Source: an uncultured Eubacteriales bacterium
Lineage (GTDB): Bacteria > Bacillota_A > Clostridia > Christensenellales > Aristaeellaceae
NCBI GenBank assembly: GCA_902766515.1
Contig: CACXEB010000314.1
Span: 1 to 13,056, forward strand
DNA length: 13,056 nt
Reading direction: 5' to 3'
Shown: positions 7,996-13,056 of the stretch, piece after piece
Layout: the number at the start of each line of letters is the position of its first letter
Position numbering within the stretch: position 1 is the stretch's first letter
Notes under the pieces: model-generated
Told to the model about the DNA's origin: nothing
The model's input: the letters and a program-made list of their open reading frames with translations, nothing else
The model's database searches: none
Program-made: the position numbers and the translations under genes

Positions 7996-8086
7996 CTGTT
8001 GATTTCAATTGTGCCGCAGTGCGTCAGTCGTCCAATAGCTGCCCGGATTGCTTCAGGCAAGAAAAAGATGCGTATGATTGTTTTTC

Positions 8087-8098
8087 GGATTGCAATCC
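8087..8098. promoter_or_regulatory. 12-bp palindrome in the pfp leader
   Basis: GGATTGCAATCC is a perfect palindrome about 30 bp downstream of the predicted transcription start. The half-site with one flanking base (CGGATTGC) recurs at 8044-8051, exactly 42 bp away, about four helical turns. It could be an operator or part of a leader RNA structure. No regulator is identifiable from this window. Confidence 0.35.
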
Positions 8099-8131
8099 CC
8101 TGGTCAGAAAAAAACCAATACCGACATATAT

Positions 8132-8160
8132 ATTATATCCTTTGGAGGGCCGTACGTCAA
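8132..8160 (-). promoter_or_regulatory. Sigma-A-type promoter driving pfp
   Basis: Read on the - strand, the -35 box is TTGACG (8160-8155), the spacer is 17 bp and the -10 box is TATAAT (8137-8132), matching the consensus in 11 of 12 bases. Transcription would start near 8125, giving a leader of about 140 nt before the pfp ATG. It lies in the 217-bp gap between the end of addA and pfp, so it gives the pfp-MATE-GH53 unit its own promoter. Confidence 0.82.
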
Positions 8161-8199
8161 GGACAGATCAGGGCTGCAGCCCGGACAGTGTCTGGCTTT

Positions 8200-11100
8200 T
8201 CAGCGTTCGCCGAGCGGTACCCGGACGGCGACGGCCAGCGGAACGGAGTATAAAATGGCTTCCCTGACAGGGTAATCGGTCAGTTTTGTCAGGGCGCGGC
8301 TGTACCAGAGCAGCTGGTTTTCATAGCGTTCGATCAACGTCTCCGCCTGGTCCACGGCGTCCGTTTTATAGTCCACCAGCACCCAGCCCCCGTCCTCCAG
8401 GAAGCACAGGTCGATCACGCCCTGCAGGCATGCGCTGGCGTCCAGACGGAGGTTGAAGGACCACTCCCGCCGTGTGAGTGGCGAACGGAGGGCCCGCTGT
8501 CCGGTGGGCGACTCAAAGAAGCGGATCAGTGCGGCGGGTCGGACAGCCTGGCGCTCCTGTTCGGTCAGCTGGCGGCGCTCCCGCAGTTCGTCCAGGAGCG
8601 CGGTCATTGTCGGCAGGCTCAGCTGTTCAGGGCCGCGCAGCCGGTCGTAGGGCAGCAGGCCCAGCGCCTTGTGCACGGCGGAGCCCCTCTCCGCGGCGGT
8701 GAGGGCGTGCTCCTGCATGAAGCGGGGATGGGTCTCCAATGTTTCACGTGAAACATTGCGTTTCTTCTGCGGGGTTTCCTCAAGGTCGTCCTCGGTCAGC
8801 GGGTGCTTGTTGAGCGCGCTGACCGCGACCTTCAGCGGCCGTCCCTCCGCCTCCTGCGCGGTGAGCATCCGGAGCAGGGCCGGCGAAACATCGCCGGTCT
8901 CGGGCTCCGGCGGGGTGAAGGCAGCGGGCGGCGCGTCTTCCAACCGGGCGACCGGCTCCAGGACGACGCGCCAGCGGGATCCGTTGGCTGTCGTCAGGGC
9001 CAGATCTGCCTCCGGGGCGTCGATCCGCAGCGCCGGCACGATCCAGTCCAGCATGCAGCCGGCCCGGAGCGCCGCCTGGGGGGTGCGCATCTGCCGCCAG
9101 CGATCCAGGGACGTACTGAACAGGGCGGGCGATCCGTAGAGGATCAGCCGTTCCTTGGCGCGGGTCATGGCGACATAGAGGATGCGGGCCTCCTCGGCCT
9201 TGGCTTTCCGGTCAAGCCGTTCCTGCATGACGCGCTCGGTCATGGTATGGCGGAGGATGCGCTCCTCCGGGTCGATCATGCTGAGGGCGATCCCGAGCTG
9301 GGGATCGAGCAGCGGTGCGTCCGTTTTGACCGAGTGAAACTTTCGGGCCAGGCCGGCGAGGATGACCACGGGAAACTCCAGCCCCTTGGACTTGTGCATG
9401 GTCATGATGCGGACGACGTCCTCCTGGTCGCTCAGGGCCTTGGCGGTCCGGCTGTCATCCGTGCTGGTGCGCAGGTCGGTGCGCTGCAGGAAATCATACA
9501 GGGTGCCGCTCTCGGCCGCCTTCTCCGACAGCAGGCGCAGGTTGGCCTGCCGGGAAGCGCCGTCCTCCGCCGCGCCGGCGGCGTAGTAGATGCCGGATTC
9601 GTCCAGCAGCAGGCGGATGAAGACGTCCAGCGGCATCCGGCCGCAGAGGAAGCGCCAGCGGTCGAACCGGGCAAGCAGGTCGGCGGCCTTGACGCCGACG
9701 GGCGTGTCCGCCGCGGCGGCAGCGGCCATGAAGACCTGGTGGTAGGGTGTCGCGGGCGATGTGTCGCGGATCCGGACGGTCGCCAGCTCCTCGGCGCTGA
9801 AGCCGAAGCAGGGAATGCGGCAGACGGCCATCAACGGGAGGTCCTGGTACGGGTTGTCGATCACCCGGAGCAGGTTCATCACGTCCTGGATCTCGCGCAG
9901 GTTGTAATACTGCGCGTCCGCGTCCGCATAGAAGGGAATGCCGGCCTGGCGGAGGGCGTCCGCGTAGACGGCGGCGTAGGAGGCCGCGTTGCGCAGCAGG
10001 ATCACGATGTCCCGGTACCGGTAGCGGGGCCGGGTCGGCAGCGCCGGATCGCGCTCCTGCACCAGGGCCCGGATCCGCTCGGCAATAAAGCGGGATTCCC
10101 ATTGGGCGCTTGCGGTGACGCGCTGCTCCTCCCCCGTATCCTCGTCGGCGGAAATCAGCAGCCGCAGCTCCGTTTCCGGGCCGGCGGCCGCTTCCGGGCC
10201 GGGGCGCAGGGCGGCGCTGTCGTCATATTCGATCTCCAGCGTCTGGCGGTGCATGACCACGGAGAAGACCTCGTTGACGGAGTCGAGGACGTTCCGGGCG
10301 GAGCGGAAGTTCTGCTTCAGCAGGACCTTGCGCTCCGCGCCGCCTGGTTCAACGGGAAAGCGCTCGTACTTGTCCATGAACAGCGCCGGCTCGGCCTGGC
10401 GAAAGCGGTAGATGCTCTGCTTGACGTCGCCGACCATGAAGAGCTGGTTCCCCCGGTGCAGCGCCTGGATGATCTCCTCCTGGATGGGGCTGATGTCCTG
10501 GTACTCGTCGACGAGCAGCATATCATACTGACCGGCGAGCTCCCGGGCGACGGCTTCCTGCCGCAGGAGGGCCAGGCAGCCGTGCTCCAGGTCGTTGTAG
10601 TCCAGGACGCTGCGTTCGAGCTTCAGCGCCTGGTACCGGTCCTGGATGTCCCGCACCAGGCGGCACAGCCCCCGCGCCATCTGGGCGGTCAGCCGCTCGT
10701 CCGCGACGGCCTGCCCGTCGTCCCGGGGCAGCGGATCGACGGCGTCCTTCATCTGCTCCTTCCAGCGGTTGCGGGCGTCGGCATAGCGCTGCTTGGCGTC
10801 CTCGTCGTCCACATCGTCCTTTTTGCCGCGCGGCATGACGTCGAATTTGACCGTCCCGCTTCGCAGCGTGCTCTGCTCCGCGGCGCGCAGGTAGTCATGC
10901 CACAGATTGCGGTCCTTGACCAGGATATTCTCATAGCGTGCTGGGGTCAGCGGATCGCGGAGCAGCGCCTCGCACTCATCCAGGGTTTCCCCCGCCTCGC
11001 GCAGCCGTTCGGCGGTCAGCCGCATCAGCGCCTGGAAAACGGGCATCTCCGAAAGCGTTCCCTCATAGGGCGCCGTGACCCGGTCGGCCCAGTCCCAGGG

Positions 11101-11628
11101 GTCTGGCATGGCCAGCAGGAAGCGGCGGGTGCTCTCAGCCATGGCCGCGATGTCCTCCGGCGTGGCGCAGTCGAACAGGTAGGCCTGGTCGTCTGTCGGA
11201 TGCTCATAGGCCGCTTCCATCGCTTCATCGCGGGCGCGGTTCAGCAGGCGCGCGAGCGTCGCGTCGTCGCCGATATGCGCCTGGGGGTCCAGACCGAGCA
11301 GCTCAAAGTGCCGGCGGATCACCGTCTGGCAGAAGGTATGCAGCGTGGAGATCTGGGCGCGGGAAAGCCGCTGCTGCTGCCGGTACAGGTGCGGGTCTGC
11401 GCTCTCCCGGTCAAGGGCCTGGGCGATGCGCTCCCGCATCTCGGCTGCCGCGGCGCGGGTGAAGGTGACGATCAGGAGGCGGGTGACATCGCCCCCGCCG
11501 CGCAGGGCGCGCAGCACCCGGGCGACGAGGACGGCCGTCTTGCCGGAGCCCGCAGCGGCGCTGACCAGCAGCGACGGCGAAGTGTCCTCGATGGCCGCCA
11601 GCTGGTCTTCAGTCCAACGCACCGCCAT
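8200..11628 (-). CDS. addA: ATP-dependent helicase/nuclease subunit A (AddA)
   Basis: The UvrD-like helicase plus nuclease subunit of AddAB, which resects double-strand breaks to load RecA; 1142 residues, slightly shorter than the roughly 1200 usual in Bacillota. Walker A is SAAAGSGKT (23-31). Walker B is LLVDEYQDISPIQEE, followed by MVGDVKQSIYRFRQAEP. Late helicase motifs are MTMHKSKGLEFPVVIL and LYVAMTRAKERLILYG. The C-terminal nuclease is intact: GSAVH with His986, GVIDLCF with Asp1073, VDYKTD with Asp1086 and Lys1088, and YENQLLWY with Gln1105. The start ATG lies 3 bp after the ridA stop, with only a weak GGAAG ribosome binding site inside ridA, so translation is probably coupled. addB, normally adjacent, is absent here. 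The codons for residues 958-963 form a parS site. Confidence 0.96.
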   Translation of the reverse strand: MAVRWTEDQLAAIEDTSPSLLVSAAAGSGKTAVLVARVLRALRGGGDVTRLLIVTFTRAAAAEMRERIAQALDRESADPHLYRQQQRLSRAQISTLHTFCQTVIRRHFELLGLDPQAHIGDDATLARLLNRARDEAMEAAYEHPTDDQAYLFDCATPEDIAAMAESTRRFLLAMPDPWDWADRVTAPYEGTLSEMPVFQALMRLTAERLREAGETLDECEALLRDPLTPARYENILVKDRNLWHDYLRAAEQSTLRSGTVKFDVMPRGKKDDVDDEDAKQRYADARNRWKEQMKDAVDPLPRDDGQAVADERLTAQMARGLCRLVRDIQDRYQALKLERSVLDYNDLEHGCLALLRQEAVARELAGQYDMLLVDEYQDISPIQEEIIQALHRGNQLFMVGDVKQSIYRFRQAEPALFMDKYERFPVEPGGAERKVLLKQNFRSARNVLDSVNEVFSVVMHRQTLEIEYDDSAALRPGPEAAAGPETELRLLISADEDTGEEQRVTASAQWESRFIAERIRALVQERDPALPTRPRYRYRDIVILLRNAASYAAVYADALRQAGIPFYADADAQYYNLREIQDVMNLLRVIDNPYQDLPLMAVCRIPCFGFSAEELATVRIRDTSPATPYHQVFMAAAAAADTPVGVKAADLLARFDRWRFLCGRMPLDVFIRLLLDESGIYYAAGAAEDGASRQANLRLLSEKAAESGTLYDFLQRTDLRTSTDDSRTAKALSDQEDVVRIMTMHKSKGLEFPVVILAGLARKFHSVKTDAPLLDPQLGIALSMIDPEERILRHTMTERVMQERLDRKAKAEEARILYVAMTRAKERLILYGSPALFSTSLDRWRQMRTPQAALRAGCMLDWIVPALRIDAPEADLALTTANGSRWRVVLEPVARLEDAPPAAFTPPEPETGDVSPALLRMLTAQEAEGRPLKVAVSALNKHPLTEDDLEETPQKKRNVSRETLETHPRFMQEHALTAAERGSAVHKALGLLPYDRLRGPEQLSLPTMTALLDELRERRQLTEQERQAVRPAALIRFFESPTGQRALRSPLTRREWSFNLRLDASACLQGVIDLCFLEDGGWVLVDYKTDAVDQAETLIERYENQLLWYSRALTKLTDYPVREAILYSVPLAVAVRVPLGER
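8740..8755. other. parS site (ParB/Spo0J binding) inside addA
   Basis: A second exact TGTTTCACGTGAAACA, perfect as a palindrome over 22 bp (8737-8758). It lies in frame within addA and encodes NVSRET (958-963) in the linker between the helicase core and the nuclease domain. All six codons (AAT GTT TCA CGT GAA ACA) end in A or T, unlike the G/C-ending codons around them, which points to selection on the DNA site rather than on the peptide. Confidence 0.93.
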
Positions 11629-11631
11629 CGC

Positions 11632-12000
11632 TTATGCTTCCGCGACCGCTTCGATCTCACACAGCGCGCCCTTGGGCAGGGCGGCGACCGCCACGCAGCT
11701 GCGGGCCGGTTTGCCGGTGAAATAGCGGGCATAGATCTCGTTGAACACGGCGAAATCCGCCATATCCCGGAGGTAGCAGGTCGTCTTGACGACGCGCTCC
11801 ATCGGGATGCCGGCGGCGTCGAGGATGGCCGCGACATTCCGGCATGCCTGGTCGGCCTGCGCTTCGATACCGTCGGGCAGGGCGCCGGTGGCCGGATCGA
11901 TCGCGATCTGGCCGGAGGTGAAAAGCAGGCCGTTTGTCAGGTAAGCCTGGCTGTAGGGGCCGATGGCCGCGGGCGCGGCGGCTGTCTCAATGCGTTTCAT
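11632..12000 (-). CDS. ridA: RidA/YjgF/UK114 family 2-iminobutanoate/2-iminopropanoate deaminase
   Basis: A cytosolic enzyme that hydrolyses reactive enamine/imine intermediates released by PLP enzymes such as threonine dehydratase; 122 residues, close to the usual 120-130. Family features are GPYSQAY (14-20), LLFTSGQIAIDPATG (25-39), the NV.AIL.AAG helix, and the conserved Arg100 (PARSCVAV) and Glu115 (CEIEAVA), which match the substrate-binding Arg105 and Glu120 of E. coli RidA. It therefore belongs to the active RidA type. AGGAGG at 12010-12015, nine bases before the ATG, sets the start. It lies 27 bp after the PIG-L-type gene and 3 bp before addA, probably on one transcript with both. Confidence 0.95.
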   Translation of the reverse strand: MKRIETAAAPAAIGPYSQAYLTNGLLFTSGQIAIDPATGALPDGIEAQADQACRNVAAILDAAGIPMERVVKTTCYLRDMADFAVFNEIYARYFTGKPARSCVAVAALPKGALCEIEAVAEA

Positions 12001-12009
12001 GGGCGGATA

Positions 12010-12015
12010 CCTCCT
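12010..12015 (-). promoter_or_regulatory. Ribosome binding site of ridA
   Basis: AGGAGG on the - strand, nine bases before the ridA ATG at 12000. It fills most of the 27-bp gap after the PIG-L-type gene, leaving no room for a separate promoter. Confidence 0.8.
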
Positions 12016-12027
12016 GTTGTATAAGCG

Positions 12028-13056
12028 TTATGGTCGGCGGATCAGCGTCTGTTCCAGCTCGTACAGGCCGTCGATGTGCTCGAAGAGGCCGTCGTGGTTT
12101 TCGTCCTCGCCGACCGTGGAATAGGCGAGTCCGTACCGGCGGATGTCATAGGGGCCGTCGACGGCCACCGCGTAGCGGCCGCTCTGCTGGGATTTGTGGA
12201 GGGCGAAGGCTTCCTGCGCGATTTCGAAGGCGGATCTGCCGCCGAAGGCGCTCAGCGGCTGCTCAAAGTCGAGGGTCAGCGGCTGTTCCTTATATAAGTG
12301 GATATAATACTTCCTGACTTCCCAGGCGGGCAGGTCCCGCAGCGACCGCTCGTTCGGGTCGGCGGCGAACCGGACGGCCAGGTTGCAGGCGGCCACCATC
12401 GCGCGGTGCTGGGTGTGTCCGTATTCCCCCTTGACATCCTGGGTCACCAGCACCTCGGGCCGGCACTGGCGGATCACCCGTGCGATCTTGCGGCCGATCT
12501 CCGTCAGGCCGCCCCATTGGGCCACCGCGTCGGTATAGGAGGGGTCGGTAATGTCCGGCAGGCCGACGAAAACGGGGCCGGTGGTCACGCCGCAGTGCCA
12601 GAGCGCGTCCATGGCCTCACACCTGCGGTACGAAAACCGGGCGGTCATGTAGACCAGCTGCACGTTCATGCCGAGCTGGCCCGCGTAGGTCGGCATCAGT
12701 CCGCCCATCCAGAGGATGTCGTCATCGGGATGGCAGGCAAGCACCATCAGGTCGGATTTGTCAGCCGTCGCGGTGAAGCGGACCACGTCCTTCGGCGGTT
12801 CCCCTTCCGAAAACAGGCGCAGCTCCATCAGGCGGAAACTCTTGCCGTTTGACGGCACAATCGACAGATGGGTCACCCCGGGCAGCGGTATATACTGCGT
12901 GTTGAAGCGCTCGCCCGGGATGTCGACCGCCTGCCAGCCAAAAGGTGTTTCTGCCTGAACCGACAGGGAATACGGATCGCCGCTGACCAGGACGGACAGC
13001 CCGAAGCACGGGAGGTCGTCCGGCAGACGGATATCCACATATGCGCCGTCCTGCCC
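12028..13056 (-). CDS. PIG-L/LmbE-family deacetylase with N-terminal beta-sandwich-like segment (5' partial)
   Basis: A zinc-dependent N-deacetylase-like protein of the PIG-L/LmbE family; the substrate is unknown, with N-acetylglucosamine-type sugars typical of the family. The metal motif is CHPDDD (residues 102-107 counted from the GTG at 13038), a variant of the usual AHPDDE. The second motif is GEYGHTQHR (204-212), giving His103, Asp106 and His208 as likely zinc ligands. Before the catalytic domain lie about 90 residues resembling a discoidin-type beta-sandwich, including VTHLSIVPSNGKSFRLMELR. The frame stays open to the window edge (GQDGAY precedes that GTG) and no ribosome binding site precedes the GTG, so I treat the gene as continuing beyond the window. 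No signal peptide can be assessed. ridA follows 27 bp downstream. Confidence 0.88.
   Translation of the reverse strand, partial: GQDGAYVDIRLPDDLPCFGLSVLVSGDPYSLSVQAETPFGWQAVDIPGERFNTQYIPLPGVTHLSIVPSNGKSFRLMELRLFSEGEPPKDVVRFTATADKSDLMVLACHPDDDILWMGGLMPTYAGQLGMNVQLVYMTARFSYRRCEAMDALWHCGVTTGPVFVGLPDITDPSYTDAVAQWGGLTEIGRKIARVIRQCRPEVLVTQDVKGEYGHTQHRAMVAACNLAVRFAADPNERSLRDLPAWEVRKYYIHLYKEQPLTLDFEQPLSAFGGRSAFEIAQEAFALHKSQQSGRYAVAVDGPYDIRRYGLAYSTVGEDENHDGLFEHIDGLYELEQTLIRRP

Noticed and set aside
8171..8182. GGGCTGCAGCCC palindrome just after addA, considered as the addA terminator
   Set aside because: No loop of normal size and no T tract on the - strand; it lies immediately before the pfp -35 box. 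It could be an operator, but nothing supports that.
7863..8275. Small + strand frames across the pfp-addA gap
   Set aside because: No ribosome binding site or recognisable protein; the gap is better explained by the pfp promoter and leader on the - strand.
9329..9345. GAGTGAAACTTTCGGG in addA as a third parS-like site
   Set aside because: Only one half-site (GTGAAAC) is present; the other half does not match and there is no palindrome.
8803..12024. A 1073-codon open frame on the + strand opposite addA and ridA
   Set aside because: It mirrors the sense genes and arises from high GC at third codon positions. The translation is low-complexity (rich in G, R, V, H, Q, D), has no recognisable domain and crosses gene boundaries.

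Overview
The window is GC-rich and densely coded. It looks like a chromosome segment of a Bacillota bacterium, most likely a gut or rumen Clostridia. The grounds are an AddA-type helicase-nuclease, a Clostridia-style PPi-dependent phosphofructokinase of about 406 residues, strong AGGAGG ribosome binding sites, a secreted endo-galactanase for plant pectin, and two perfect copies of the ParB-binding parS sequence. The taxonomic placement is inference. No rRNA, tRNA, insertion sequence, prophage or CRISPR array is visible.

Left arm, + strand (1-3326): the 3' end of potC, then potD (4-bp overlap), a hotdog-fold acyl-CoA thioesterase (12-bp gap) and a malic enzyme (6-bp gap). The spacing suggests one transcript joining polyamine import to two enzymes of acyl-CoA and malate/pyruvate metabolism. 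A parS site follows the malic enzyme stop codon by seven bases. A 17-bp perfect hairpin then separates this unit from the convergent unit on the other strand.

Middle, - strand (7982 down to 3437): PPi-dependent phosphofructokinase, a MATE-family exporter (TTG start) and a secreted GH53 endo-beta-1,4-galactanase, with gaps of about 30 bp. They probably form one transcript. A near-consensus sigma-A-type promoter (8132-8160) lies upstream and leaves a leader of roughly 140 nt. The enzymes suggest pectin-galactan use feeding a PPi-saving glycolysis.

Right arm, - strand (13056 down to 8200): a PIG-L/LmbE-type deacetylase cut by the window edge, ridA (imine/enamine deaminase) and addA, with gaps of 27 and 3 bp, so probably one transcript. 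addB is not beside addA. The second parS lies inside addA, in the linker just before the nuclease domain, where it encodes Asn-Val-Ser-Arg-Glu-Thr with six A/T-ending codons in an otherwise GC3-rich gene.

The most notable feature is the pair of parS sites 5.4 kb apart, which suggests this is an origin-proximal, ParB-loaded region. I do not see an undescribed multi-gene system here. The other genes belong to known families, and the points of interest are their arrangement and a few residue-level oddities.
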